64,000 nucleotides of DNA from Cryobacterium roopkundense (lineage in GTDB: Bacteria; Actinomycetota; Actinomycetes; Actinomycetales; Microbacteriaceae), in contig NZ_JACHBQ010000001.1 of assembly GCF_014200405.1 (NCBI RefSeq), positions 2,170,001 to 2,234,000 on the forward strand, read 5' to 3'. Of this stretch, positions 8,605-17,211 are shown piece after piece. Under the pieces are notes generated by a model. The model had not been told where the DNA came from. It saw only the letters and a program-made list of their open reading frames with translations, and did no database searches. Positions within the stretch are counted from its first letter, which is position 1; every line of letters starts with the position of its first letter. A program made the translations under genes and the position numbers.

Positions 8605-9974
8605 AGTGCACCCAGGGCGTCGGTGACGACCTGCAGACCTTCGAGCAGCAGGTGGTCCGGAATACTCAAGGGCGGCAGGAAGCGGATGACGTTGCCGTAG
8701 GTACCGCAGGTCAGCACGACGACGCCCCGGGCATGGGCCGCCGCCGCGACTCGGCCGGTGAGCTGGGCGTCCGGTTCCCCGGTGGAGGGGTCGACCAGTT
8801 CGATGGCCATCATTGCGCCGCGTCCGCGCACGTCCCCGACTCTGGCGTCGGCGAGCTGGAGGGCTCCGAGGCACTCCGTCATGATCGCGCCGATCTCGCG
8901 GGCACGGCCCACGAGATTGTCGCTCTCGTAGCTCTCGATCGTAGCGAGCGCCGCAGCGCAAGCGAGCGGGTTGCCGCCATACGTTCCGCCGATGCCTCCG
9001 GGCTGCGGGGCATCCATGATGTCGGCGCGTCCCGTGACGGCGGAGAGCGGGAGCCCTCCGGCGATTCCCTTGGCGAGCACGATCAGGTCTGGCACGATGC
9101 CCTCGTGATTGCTCGCGAACATGTCGCCCGTGCGGGCGAAGCCGGTCTGAACCTCATCGGCGATGAACACCACATTGTTGGCGCGGCACCAGTCCACGAG
9201 GGTAGGTAGAAAGCCGGGGGCCGGCACGATGAAGCCGCCCTCGCCCTGGATGGGCTCGAGGATGATGGCGGCCATGTTGCCCCCGCCGACCTGCTTCTCC
9301 ATCTGCAGGATCGCCCGCTTGGCGGCTTCCACGCCACTGAGTCCGCCGTCGCGGTAGGGGTACGACATCGGCGCCCGGTAGACCTCCGGGGCGAAAGGCC
9401 CGAAACCATCCTTGTACGGAATGTTCTTGGCGGTGAGCGCCATGGTGAGCGTGGTGCGACCGTGGTAGGCGTGGTCGAAGGCGACGACGGCCTGCTTGCC
9501 GGTGAAGGCCCGGGCGAACTTGACCGCGTTCTCCACGGCCTCAGCGCCGGAGTTGAACAGTGCCGTGCGCTTCAGGTGGTCGCCGGGCGTGAGGCGGTTG
9601 AGTGCCTCCGCGACCTCGATGTAGGAGTCGTAGGGAGACACCGTGAAACACGTATGGGTGAACTGGGCCAGCTGGGCCGCCACAGCGGCCACAACCCGCG
9701 GAGCACTGTTTCCGACGCCGGTGACGGCGATGCCGGATCCGAGGTCGATGAGGGAGTTTCCGTCGGCGTCGATGAGCACACCACCGCCAGCGGCCACGAT
9801 GTAGGCCGGGAGGGCCACACCGACGCCGGCCGACACGGCCGCGGTCTTGCGCGCGCTCAGCGCCTGGGATTTCGGTCCGGGAATGGCGGTGACGAGGCGA
9901 CGTACCTGGGCCAGGGACGGGCCGCCGAGCGGTGCGTCGGTGTCAGAAACACGGGGAAGGTCAACGGTTGTCAT
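8601..9974 (-). CDS. gabT: 4-aminobutyrate aminotransferase
   Basis: A 457-residue class-III PLP aminotransferase converting GABA and 2-oxoglutarate to succinate semialdehyde and glutamate. Visible features are the FNSGAEAVENAVKFAR cofactor-phosphate loop, the FDHAYHGRTT block, the FIADEVQTGFARTG segment with the cofactor-binding Asp, and the Schiff-base Lys in VLAKGIAGGLP. Start ATG 9974 is chosen because AGGAG precedes it by 5 nt; the frame is open a further 54 nt. It is the first gene of the gabT-gabD-puo operon and is divergent from a PucR-type regulator across a 164-bp gap. Confidence 0.95.
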   Translation of the reverse strand: MTTVDLPRVSDTDAPLGGPSLAQVRRLVTAIPGPKSQALSARKTAAVSAGVGVALPAYIVAAGGGVLIDADGNSLIDLGSGIAVTGVGNSAPRVVAAVAAQLAQFTHTCFTVSPYDSYIEVAEALNRLTPGDHLKRTALFNSGAEAVENAVKFARAFTGKQAVVAFDHAYHGRTTLTMALTAKNIPYKDGFGPFAPEVYRAPMSYPYRDGGLSGVEAAKRAILQMEKQVGGGNMAAIILEPIQGEGGFIVPAPGFLPTLVDWCRANNVVFIADEVQTGFARTGDMFASNHEGIVPDLIVLAKGIAGGLPLSAVTGRADIMDAPQPGGIGGTYGGNPLACAAALATIESYESDNLVGRAREIGAIMTECLGALQLADARVGDVRGRGAMMAIELVDPSTGEPDAQLTGRVAAAAHARGVVVLTCGTYGNVIRFLPPLSIPDHLLLEGLQVVTDALGAL

Positions 9975-10138
9975 GGCAGCTCCTAGCGGTAGACCGGTAA
10001 CGCGTGGCACTCCCGGCCACGACGCCAATGCGCTCAGGTTAGGCCGCGGGCCGCTGGGCAGGGCGGGCCGTGACGTATAGTCTGAGCACTAATATTCACC
10101 ATCGCGTACACCGTGCGCTCGTCCGATGAAGGGCCGCC

Positions 10139-11698
10139 GTGCTTCCCACCCTGCGCCGTCTGCTGGGGCGACCCGATCTCGCCCTCACACTCCTCACCCC
10201 GGATGGGCAGCTCCCTGCCGGCACGGTCGACCGGGTCGTCGAGTGGGTACACAGCTCCGACCTGCTCGACCCGACTCCGTTTCTCTCGGCGGGCCAAATG
10301 CTGCTCACGACCGGCACCCAATTCGCCTCCGACACAACCGAGGATGCCGCCTACCGCGAGTACGCACACAGGCTCGCCGCCCACGGGCTGGTGGGGCTCG
10401 GGTTCGGTACGGAGGTCATCCGCGACGGTACGCCAGAGCCGCTCGTGGCCGCTTGCCTCGCCGAGGGCCTCCCCTTGGTGGAAGTTCCCTACGCCACACC
10501 CTTCATCGCGGTCGCTCGCACGGCAGGGGATCTGATCGCAGAGGACCGTTATGCCCGCAATATCTGGGCGCTGAGCGCTCAGCGTGCAATTTCGCTCGCG
10601 GCCCTCCGCCCCGACGGGCTGAGCGCCACGCTGAGTGAGCTCTCCCGCCAACTCAATCACTGGGTTGCGTTGTTTGACGCGAGCGGCACGCTCACCAGGG
10701 TGTTCCCTCGCGACGCGTTTGCCGGCGCATCCGCTGCCTCGTTCCCCACCGTTGCCGCCGAGGCGACGAGCCTGCTGCGCCGGGGCCAGCGGTCAAGCGT
10801 CACGATCCCCATCGGCGAGGATACCCTCACGCTTCAGACCCTTGGCCGACGAGATCAACTGCGCGGGGTGCTCGCCCTCGGTGGGGCCAGCCAGCTTGAC
10901 CAGGCCGGACAGGGTGTTGTCACCAGCGTGATCGCGCTCGCCGGGCTGGCGCTCGAGCAGAACAATGCCCTGGACCGCGCGCGCAGGCACCTGAGAGCGG
11001 GCCTCTGGCACAGCCTGCTCAACGGAGACACCGATCTCGTGGCCAGCATCTCGGCCGAGATGTGGGGCCCACTACCCGGAGGACTCGTGCGCATTGCGGT
11101 CATTGACGCTCCCCCGGAACGACTCGACACGATCACCGAGTTCCTGGAGATTCGAGCGGAGGACCAACCGGGGAGGCTCTTCTTCGCTCACCACAACGGG
11201 CGAGTGTCCCTGTGTCTCGATCGCACTGGGGAGCCGGTGCTGCACGAACTTGTCGCATCCTTCGGCGTGCACATCGGTTTGTCAGACCCCAGCGACTACG
11301 GAACTCTGCCGTCCGCGCTCAGCCAGGCGCTGCGTGCGCTCGAGCGAGCGAATGAGGGGCCGCCCGCCGTCGTGGAATTCGACCTCATCTCCAGGCAGGG
11401 TGTTCTGGCGTTTCTGGCCCGAACTGATGCCCGCGACGTGGGCCGCGCGACTCTCACTCCGATCACGCGATTCGACGCCGCGCATGGCACCGATCTTCTC
11501 GGCACGATGAGGGTGTGGCTGGAGCACAACGCGGAGTACGCCGCGGCGGCTGCGGCCTTGGGGATTCATCGACACACAATGCGCAGTCATATGCGCCAGG
11601 CGGAGCAACTTCTCGGGCGAGACCTCTCCTCGTTTCCGGCCCGCGCCGACATCTGGGCCGCGCTGCTGGCCGCCGGGCCTCAGCCGAGTGAGGTCTGA
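10139..11698 (+). CDS. PucR-family transcriptional regulator
   Basis: A 519-residue regulator with the N-terminal PucR domain (residues about 1-120, purine-catabolism-type ligand domain), a middle GGDEF-like/linker region and a C-terminal PucR helix-turn-helix (about 455-510). The HTH contains WLEHNAEYAAAAAALGIHRH and RHTMRSHMRQAEQLLGRDL. It is divergent from gabT, so it likely controls the putrescine/GABA operon, sensing a pathway intermediate. GTG 10139 follows AAGGG by 6 nt; a TATAGT box at 10076-10081 would give a ~50-nt leader. Ligand identity is inference. The 3' end overlaps the convergent gene by 19 bp. Confidence 0.88.
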   Translation: MLPTLRRLLGRPDLALTLLTPDGQLPAGTVDRVVEWVHSSDLLDPTPFLSAGQMLLTTGTQFASDTTEDAAYREYAHRLAAHGLVGLGFGTEVIRDGTPEPLVAACLAEGLPLVEVPYATPFIAVARTAGDLIAEDRYARNIWALSAQRAISLAALRPDGLSATLSELSRQLNHWVALFDASGTLTRVFPRDAFAGASAASFPTVAAEATSLLRRGQRSSVTIPIGEDTLTLQTLGRRDQLRGVLALGGASQLDQAGQGVVTSVIALAGLALEQNNALDRARRHLRAGLWHSLLNGDTDLVASISAEMWGPLPGGLVRIAVIDAPPERLDTITEFLEIRAEDQPGRLFFAHHNGRVSLCLDRTGEPVLHELVASFGVHIGLSDPSDYGTLPSALSQALRALERANEGPPAVVEFDLISRQGVLAFLARTDARDVGRATLTPITRFDAAHGTDLLGTMRVWLEHNAEYAAAAAALGIHRHTMRSHMRQAEQLLGRDLSSFPARADIWAALLAAGPQPSEV

Positions 11699-12363
11699 CG
11701 GCGCACGAGAATGTGCCCGCGACTCGTGCTCAGCCGGGTCCAGGGCCCGACGGAAAACAGCCGCACCGGTTCCGTCTCGGGAAGAAATCCGAGGCTGAAG
11801 GCGGCAAACGCCGCGCCCGCCGGCACGACGCCTGCTCCGTCGACCGGTCGGCCCCAGACCTCGGAGCGCACCCGGTGCACGATCTGCTCCCCTGTGCCGG
11901 CAGGGATGACGGACGCGACCTCGTCGATTCCGGCGCGCGCGGCGGCAACGAGGGCCGCGGCATCCGCTTCACCCTGCGACTGCCAGCCGCTCTTCGGTGG
12001 CGAGATTCCGGCCCAGGACGCGCGACCGGTTTCGATCGGCACGGCCACGACAACAGGGGCCGACCGATCGGCAACAGTGGAGGACAACCGGGCGACGCGG
12101 TCGAGAAGCGACCGCACGGTAACGACGACGTCGAGGGGGGTACCGCCGGAGGTAGGTGCGGCAAGCGCAAAGGTGCGCAGGCCGAGAACTGTCGCGCTCG
12201 AGTCGAGCAGGCCCTTCGGGTAAAGCACGGCCGTGTAGACCATTAGTACCGAACCGGACACGATCAGCCGAACGGAACCGTCATCGACACGCATCGCACG
12301 GGACAAAAAGACTTGGAGGTCGTCGAGGGACAGGGAATCCGGGAGAGAAAATTGCTGGCTCAT
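11680..12363 (-). CDS. conserved hypothetical protein
   Basis: A 227-residue protein I do not recognise. It has no signal peptide or clear membrane segment. It is rich in Val/Ala beta-strand-like stretches (VRLIVSGSVLMVYTAVLYP, SAPVVVAVPIETG) and contains a long Ala-rich central helix. Codon use matches neighbours. Its 3' end overlaps the pucR-type gene by 19 bp in convergent orientation. It is divergent from the TesB gene across about 70 bp. The initiator ATG is preceded by GGAGG-like bases (AGGAGATG), supporting the start. Confidence 0.75.
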   Translation of the reverse strand: MSQQFSLPDSLSLDDLQVFLSRAMRVDDGSVRLIVSGSVLMVYTAVLYPKGLLDSSATVLGLRTFALAAPTSGGTPLDVVVTVRSLLDRVARLSSTVADRSAPVVVAVPIETGRASWAGISPPKSGWQSQGEADAAALVAAARAGIDEVASVIPAGTGEQIVHRVRSEVWGRPVDGAGVVPAGAAFAAFSLGFLPETEPVRLFSVGPWTRLSTSRGHILVRRQTSLG

Positions 12364-12432
12364 CTCCTCCTAAACTAGCAAGGTCCGACTAAACCCATGA
12401 CCGCCTCGCGGCGCACGCCTGAGGAGGCCCCC

Positions 12433-13308
12433 TTGCAGAAGCCCATGGAAGGCCTGCTGGCCGCGCTGGATCTCACGGACACGGGCGCCCGCACAAACGA
12501 GGACATCTTCACGGGACCGTCGCAGTGGATGCCGCTTGGCCGCGTTTTCGGTGGACAGGTGCTGGCGCAGTCCTTAGTGGCTGCCATGCGCACGGTGCCC
12601 GATGATCGCCACGTGCACTCCATGCACGGCTACTTTCTGCGTCCCGGCGACGTGAACCACCCCATCACGTTCTCGGTGGAGCGAATCCACGACGGGCGGT
12701 CGTTCTCAACCCGGCGTACGCAGTGCTACCAGAACGGACTTCCGATTCTGTCGATGATCGCTTCCTTCCAGGACGAAGACGAAGGACTCGAACACCACAT
12801 CCAGATGCCGACGGATATTCCGGATCCGGAGTCCCTCCCGACCGCCGCCGACGCCCTCCGACACATCGACCATTCCGTTGCCCGCTACTGGGCCAGTGAA
12901 CGTCCCTTCGACATGCGTCATGTGCCATCGCCGATCTATCTGACGGTAAAGGGTGAACACACCTCTCGGCAGGCTGTGTGGATGAAAACGTTCGGCAAAC
13001 TGCCCGATGACCCGGACCTGCACCGCGCGGCGCTCGCCTACGCGAGCGACTACTCAATCATGGAGCCCGTGCTGCGCCGCCACGGCACGGCCTGGTCGAC
13101 TCCGGGGCTCAAGGTCGCGAGCCTGGATCACGCAATGTGGTGGCATCGGTTCGGGCGGGTCGACGAGTGGGTGCTGTACGTGCAGGATTCCCCCTCCGCC
13201 CAGGGCGGGCGCGGTCTCTCCACTGGCAGCATCTTCAGTCGGGACGGCCTATTGCTGGCGACGGTTGCCCAGGAAGGCATGCTCCGTGTTCCCAGCAATG
13301 AGGAGTAA
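12433..13308 (+). CDS. tesB: acyl-CoA thioesterase II
   Basis: A 291-residue double-hotdog thioesterase that hydrolyses acyl-CoA to fatty acid and CoA. N-terminal hotdog: GRVFGGQVLAQSLVAAMRTV and HSMHGYFLRPGD. C-terminal hotdog: ASLDHAMWWHRFGRVDEWVLY, with the conserved Asp of this family, and GRGLSTGSIFSRDG. Start choice: an in-frame ATG at 12397 has no ribosome-binding site, whereas TTG 12433 follows GAGGAGG by 5 nt and gives MQKPMEGLLAALDL, matching the family N-terminus. ATG 12445 is also possible. The stop is followed 9 bp later by the Rieske gene, whose binding site lies in the tesB 3' end. Confidence 0.94.
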   Translation: MQKPMEGLLAALDLTDTGARTNEDIFTGPSQWMPLGRVFGGQVLAQSLVAAMRTVPDDRHVHSMHGYFLRPGDVNHPITFSVERIHDGRSFSTRRTQCYQNGLPILSMIASFQDEDEGLEHHIQMPTDIPDPESLPTAADALRHIDHSVARYWASERPFDMRHVPSPIYLTVKGEHTSRQAVWMKTFGKLPDDPDLHRAALAYASDYSIMEPVLRRHGTAWSTPGLKVASLDHAMWWHRFGRVDEWVLYVQDSPSAQGGRGLSTGSIFSRDGLLLATVAQEGMLRVPSNEE

Positions 13309-13317
13309 GAATTCACT

Positions 13318-13743
13318 ATGACTCCTGCGCGCAATCTGAGCCGTCGTTCCGTGATCGTCTGGGGTGGTGCAGGCGCGGCGGCGGCGGCCACGGTCGCCCT
13401 CGTCGGGTGCAGCACAGGGCCGTCGACAGACACTACGACGTCGAATGAGCCGCCCACCGAGATCGCCCAGCTTGCGGACATTCCCGTGGGTGGATCGATC
13501 GTCGTGATGCTGGCCGGCAAGCAGGTGGTGCTATCGCAACCCGAATCGGGCACGGTGAAGGCCTTCAGCGCGGTCTGCCCGCATCAGGGCTGCATCGTGG
13601 CGCCCCAGGAGAAGGAACTCGATTGCCCGTGCCACGGTTCCCGCTTCGATGCCGCGACCGGCGAGGTGCTCGAGGGCCCGGCCACGAGCGCGCTGTCGCC
13701 AGTTGAGGTGACCGTGGCCGGGACATCCGTCATGTCGGCCTAG
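13318..13743 (+). CDS. Rieske 2Fe-2S lipoprotein (Tat-exported)
   Basis: A 141-residue Rieske protein. The N-terminus has a twin-arginine signal (SRRSVIVW) leading into an Ala-rich hydrophobic stretch and a lipobox ending at Cys31 (VALVGC), so it is probably Tat-exported and lipid-anchored outside the membrane. The cluster ligands are C87-x-H89 and C103-x-x-H106, and Cys92/Cys105 would form the disulfide of high-potential Rieske proteins. It is too short to be the QcrA subunit and has only the small Rieske domain. Redox partner unknown. It follows tesB closely (GAGGAG at the tesB end) and converges on the next gene. Confidence 0.92.
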   Translation: MTPARNLSRRSVIVWGGAGAAAAATVALVGCSTGPSTDTTTSNEPPTEIAQLADIPVGGSIVVMLAGKQVVLSQPESGTVKAFSAVCPHQGCIVAPQEKELDCPCHGSRFDAATGEVLEGPATSALSPVEVTVAGTSVMSA

Positions 13744-13745
13744 CG

Positions 13746-13767
13746 GCACGCCCTCTCGTGGGCGTGC
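13746..13767. terminator. bidirectional hairpin after the Rieske gene
   Basis: An 8-bp stem GCACGCCC / GGGCGTGC with a 6-nt loop sits in the 28-bp gap between convergent genes. There is no clear T-run. Confidence 0.55.
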
Positions 13768-13771
13768 ACCG

Positions 13772-14248
13772 TCAACGGCGCGCGAAGACGATCGGTGCGT
13801 CGAGGTACGGCGTCCAGGCCGCACGCTCCACATCGTTGATGCGCCGCGGACGCTCGCTCGCGGCATCCACGAGCACAATCGTGGTGTTGGCGCGGGCGTA
13901 CAACTTCTCTTCGCCGTTTCCCGCCGGGCTCCACACCTCGTAGCACACGTCGAGGCTTGCTCCCCCGAGCTTGCCGATCCAGAGTCGCACGTCGATCGGG
14001 TCGCGCAGGTACGGGATCGGCGCCAGGTACTCGATTTCCTGGCGCCCGATCAGCGTGAGCGTCGCCGCGCCGGGGCGGCCGTCCAAAACCGCGGTGCTCG
14101 CTCCGACGGCTGTCGAACCCGTGTCGTCGTTCACCCAGAACGCGATGATGCGGGCCTCTTCGAGCAGGCGCAGCATCTCCGCGTTGTTGACGTGACCGTA
14201 CGCATCCAGGTCCGACCAGCGCAGCCGAATCGGGACGTGCAGTTTCAC
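13772..14248 (-). CDS. hotdog acyl-CoA thioesterase
   Basis: A 158-residue single-hotdog protein of the 4HBT/YbgC type, probably hydrolysing acyl-CoA thioesters. The family signature RLRWSDLDAYGHVNNAEML near the N-terminus contains the catalytic-type Asp, followed by the long hotdog helix LLEEARIIAFW. GTG 14248 is chosen since GGGAG lies just before it and the resulting KLHVPIRLRWSD is the standard family beginning; the open frame upstream lies inside ettA. It starts 13 bp after the ettA stop and likely shares its transcript. Confidence 0.88.
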   Translation of the reverse strand: MKLHVPIRLRWSDLDAYGHVNNAEMLRLLEEARIIAFWVNDDTGSTAVGASTAVLDGRPGAATLTLIGRQEIEYLAPIPYLRDPIDVRLWIGKLGGASLDVCYEVWSPAGNGEEKLYARANTTIVLVDAASERPRRINDVERAAWTPYLDAPIVFARR

Positions 14249-14261
14249 CGGCGCTCCCGAT

Positions 14262-15944
14262 CTAGTCGCGCGTGAGCTTGCGATAGGCGGAACGGTGCGG
14301 CTTGGCCGCATCCGGGCCCAAGCGCTCGATCTTGTTCTGCTCGTACGACTCGAAGTTGCCCTCGAACCAGTACCAGTTGGAGGGATCCTCGTCGGTGCCT
14401 TCGTAGGAGAGGATGTGCGTGGCGACGCGGTCCAGGAACCACCGGTCGTGTGTGATGACCACGGCGCAGCCGGGGAACTCCAGGAGCGCGTTCTCGAGCG
14501 ATCCCAGCGTTTCCACATCCAGGTCGTTAGTGGGCTCATCGAGGAGCAGCAGGTTGCCGCCCTGCTTGAGCGTCAAAGCAAGGTTGAGACGGTTGCGCTC
14601 TCCACCGGACAGCACACCGGCCTTCTTCTGCTGGTCGGGCCCCTTGAACCCAAATGTGGAGACATACGCGCGCGAGGGGATCTCGGTCTTGCCCACCTGA
14701 ATGTAGTCCTGGCCGTCGGAGACGACCTCCCACAGGGTCTTGTTCGGGTCGATGCCCCCGCGGTCCTGATCGACGTACGAGATGTTGACGGTGTCACCGA
14801 TCTTCAGATCGCCGCTGTCGAGCGGCTCCTTGCCCACGATGGTCTTGAACAGTGTGGTCTTACCTACACCGTTCGGGCCGATGATTCCCACGATGCCGTT
14901 GCGCGGCAGGGTGAAGCTCAAGTTGTCGATCAGCACGCGGCCGTCGAACCCCTTCTTGAGCTTCTTGGCGTCGATCACCTGGGCGCCGAGCCGTGGCCCG
15001 ACGGGGATCTGGATTTCTTCGAAGTCGAGCTTGCGCGTGCTCTCGGCCGCCGCGGCCATTTCTTCGTAGCGGGCCAGGCGAGCCTTCGACTTCACCTGAC
15101 GACCCTTGGCGTTGGAGCGCACCCACTCGAGTTCGTCGGCGAGACGGCGAGACAGCTTGGCGTCCTTCTTGCCTTGGACGAGCAGACGCTCCTGCTTCTT
15201 CTCCAGGTACGTCGAGTAGTTACCCTCGTACGGGTAGAGGTGGCCGCGGTCGATTTCGGCGATCCACTCGGCCACGTGGTCGAGAAAGTACCTGTCGTGA
15301 GTCACGGCGAGAACGGCACCCGTGTACTTGGCGAGGTGCTGCTCGAGCCACAGAACGCTTTCGGCATCGAGGTGGTTAGTTGGTTCGTCGAGCAGCAACA
15401 GGTCGGGCTTCTGCAGCAGCAGTTTGCACAGCGCCACGCGGCGCTTCTCTCCACCGGAGAGGTTGGCAACGGATGCGTCCCCCGGCGGCGTGCGCAGGGC
15501 GTCCATCGCCTGCTCGAGCTGGGAGTCGAGGTCCCAGGCGTCGGCGGCGTCGATGGCCTCCTGCAGGTGGCCCATCTCTTCGAGCAGGCTGTCGAAGTCA
15601 GCATCGGGCTCTCCGAGCGCGAGGCTGATCTCGTTGAAGCGGTCGACCTTGTCCTTGATCGGGCCGACGCCCTCCTGCACGTTCTCGAGAACAGTCTTGC
15701 TCTCGTCGAGCTGGGGCTCCTGCATCAGGATGCCCACGCTGTATCCCGGAGACAGGCGCGCCTCTCCGTTGCTGGGGGTGTCGAGGCCCGCCATGATCTT
15801 GAGGATTGTGGATTTTCCGGCACCGTTAGGTCCCACCACGCCAATCTTGGCGCCGGGGAAGAACGACATGGTGACGTCGTCGAGAATGAGCTTCTCTCCG
15901 ATCGCCTTTCGAGCGCGGACCATTGAGTAAATAAATTCGGCCAT
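14262..15944 (-). CDS. ettA: energy-dependent translational throttle protein EttA
   Basis: A 560-residue ABC-F protein with two ATPase cassettes and no membrane domain; EttA binds the ribosomal E site and gates the first elongation steps according to ATP/ADP. First cassette: Walker A GPNGAGKST and signature NLSGGEKRRVALC. The arm and interdomain linker follow (YEGNYSTYLEKKQERL, then a Lys/Arg-rich stretch). Second cassette: GPNGVGKTT and VLSGGERNRLNLA. Length is close to E. coli EttA (555). ATG 15944 gives the conserved MAEFIYSMVRARK start. It lies 5 bp after an upstream lipoprotein gene and a TAGACT box is 10 nt before its start. Confidence 0.97.
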   Translation of the reverse strand: MAEFIYSMVRARKAIGEKLILDDVTMSFFPGAKIGVVGPNGAGKSTILKIMAGLDTPSNGEARLSPGYSVGILMQEPQLDESKTVLENVQEGVGPIKDKVDRFNEISLALGEPDADFDSLLEEMGHLQEAIDAADAWDLDSQLEQAMDALRTPPGDASVANLSGGEKRRVALCKLLLQKPDLLLLDEPTNHLDAESVLWLEQHLAKYTGAVLAVTHDRYFLDHVAEWIAEIDRGHLYPYEGNYSTYLEKKQERLLVQGKKDAKLSRRLADELEWVRSNAKGRQVKSKARLARYEEMAAAAESTRKLDFEEIQIPVGPRLGAQVIDAKKLKKGFDGRVLIDNLSFTLPRNGIVGIIGPNGVGKTTLFKTIVGKEPLDSGDLKIGDTVNISYVDQDRGGIDPNKTLWEVVSDGQDYIQVGKTEIPSRAYVSTFGFKGPDQQKKAGVLSGGERNRLNLALTLKQGGNLLLLDEPTNDLDVETLGSLENALLEFPGCAVVITHDRWFLDRVATHILSYEGTDEDPSNWYWFEGNFESYEQNKIERLGPDAAKPHRSAYRKLTRD

Positions 15945-15949
15945 AGTGT

Positions 15950-16447
15950 TTACCAGTCTATTTGGCGCGTGACACTCAGAAGACACGTTCCGGAGCCCAG
16001 TATCGGGGCGACCATGCTGTGATAACCACCTGAAGCCGGCCCGTACTGCCCGATGAGGCACTCCCCGTTGAACTGCACGGAGAATTGCACGAAGTCGGCA
16101 GCGAGGTCCACGTGCGTGCGATCGAACGTGAGCTGCATGGCGGACTTGTCGAACCCGCCCGCCACCAAGGCGTCAATGTACGCGCGCCCGTCGGCCGGAT
16201 TCGTGGCAGCAACCGCATTCGCAATCGAATCGAAGTAGCCGAGGTTAGCGCTCGCGCTCAGTTCCGGCTGCAGTGCTGGCGGCGGCGGAGGCGTTGCGGT
16301 AGCCGATGCGGACGGCGATGCGGTGTCGGTGGCCGTGGGGCTGGGTTCGCCCGCACCGGCCGTGCAGCCCGCGAGGGGTATGGCCAGTAAGACGACGGCG
16401 ATCCCGGCGAACAACCGGTGACGGCGAACGGATGCTGGCATGCGCAT
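15950..16447 (-). CDS. small lipoprotein of unknown function
   Basis: A 165-residue predicted lipoprotein. Residues 1-27 form a signal peptide with a basic start (RRHRLFAG) and a lipobox LAGC ending at Cys28. A Thr/Ser/Pro/Ala-rich linker (about 30-60, including a run of five prolines) precedes a folded domain of about 100 residues with two cysteines. It resembles a family of uncharacterised lipoproteins common in Microbacteriaceae, possibly DUF6993. GGAAGGG lies 5 nt before ATG 16447. It is followed after 5 bp by ettA. Confidence 0.8.
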   Translation of the reverse strand: MRMPASVRRHRLFAGIAVVLLAIPLAGCTAGAGEPSPTATDTASPSASATATPPPPPALQPELSASANLGYFDSIANAVAATNPADGRAYIDALVAGGFDKSAMQLTFDRTHVDLAADFVQFSVQFNGECLIGQYGPASGGYHSMVAPILGSGTCLLSVTRQIDW

Positions 16448-16537
16448 GGGCGCCCTTCCACGTCCACGTCTGTGGGCGTGCTACGAGTCTAGGGCGGCAG
16501 GGCTGTGCTCCACCGTGGAGGTGCCGTCAGGTGCTAC

Positions 16538-16580
16538 GACCCGGGGTGAACTGCTCGTGCCGATCTGGTCACCCCGGGTC
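16538..16580 (-). terminator. hairpin downstream of msrA
   Basis: A perfect 12-bp inverted repeat GACCCGGGGTGA / TCACCCCGGGTC (16538-16549 and 16569-16580) with a 19-nt loop lies about 90 bp past the msrA stop. It has no T-run, so termination is a guess. Confidence 0.4.
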
Positions 16581-16669
16581 GCACACACCGAGTGTGCCCC
16601 CGGCAGACAGAACCTGCCCACGGGCATCCGTTTTGGTGGACAACCGCGCTCGCGAGGGGTCGTGGAGGA

Positions 16670-17194
16670 CTAACCGATGATGTACTCGGCGTAGGACTTG
16701 CGAATCTTGTTGACCTTCGGCACGGCGACGGCCATGCAGTAGCCCTGGCCGGGGTTCTTGGTGAAGAAGTCCTGGTGGTAGTCCTCGGCGTCGTGGTACA
16801 CCCCGAGAGGCTCGATGGTCGTGACGATGCCGCTCCCCCACCACTCCGTGGCGCGCGTCCGGGCGGTTTCGAAGAGCTGCTTCTGCTCGGTGTCCGCGTA
16901 GAACATGGCCGAACGGTACTGGGTGCCCGTGTCGTTTCCCTGGCGGTTCAGCTGGGTCGGGTCGTGCAGGGTGAAGAACACGTCGAGGATGACGCTTGCC
17001 GGGATGACCTCGGGGTCGAATGTCACGGCCACGGCTTCAGCGTGTCCGGTTCGCCCCGTGCAGACGGCCTCGTAGCTCGGGTGGGCCGTTGCGCCGCCCG
17101 TATACCCCGATACCACGCTGCTCACTCCGCGTAGAACCCGATACACAGCGTCGAGACACCAGAAACACCCACCAGCGATCACAAAAGTTTGCAC
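16670..17194 (-). CDS. msrA: peptide methionine-S-sulfoxide reductase MsrA
   Basis: A 174-residue repair enzyme reducing the S epimer of methionine sulfoxide in proteins. The catalytic motif GGCFWC puts the nucleophile at Cys10 with Cys13 beside it; GYTGG, GHAEAV, FFTLHDPTQLNRQGNDTGTQYRS and YHQDF are all standard. GTG 17194 gives the family start MQTFVIAGGCFWC, although the frame is open upstream. A TACTCT box lies 6 nt before this GTG, so the message is probably leaderless, and the box overlaps that of the divergent aldo-keto reductase. Confidence 0.97.
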   Translation of the reverse strand: MQTFVIAGGCFWCLDAVYRVLRGVSSVVSGYTGGATAHPSYEAVCTGRTGHAEAVAVTFDPEVIPASVILDVFFTLHDPTQLNRQGNDTGTQYRSAMFYADTEQKQLFETARTRATEWWGSGIVTTIEPLGVYHDAEDYHQDFFTKNPGQGYCMAVAVPKVNKIRKSYAEYIIG

Positions 17195-17211
17195 GCACCT
17201 AGAGTAACTCC
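17195..17211. promoter_or_regulatory. shared bidirectional -10 element for msrA and aldo-keto reductase
   Basis: Only 17 bp separate the two start codons. On the plus strand TAGAGT (17200-17205) is 6 nt before ATG 17212. On the minus strand TACTCT (17206-17201) is 6 nt before GTG 17194. The two hexamers overlap by five bases in a near-palindromic TAGAGTA. Both spacings fit leaderless transcription. No good -35 hexamer is visible on either side. Confidence 0.75.

Noticed and set aside
14295..15926. 543-codon plus-strand frame opposite ettA
   Set aside because: Antisense shadow of ettA; repetitive VLV/HLE composition and no start signal.
16448..16669. Possible small RNA with GC-rich hairpins between msrA and the lipoprotein gene
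   Set aside because: The stem at 16538-16580 lacks T-run or any known RNA family motif (not 4.5S, 6S or tmRNA); treated only as a weak terminator.
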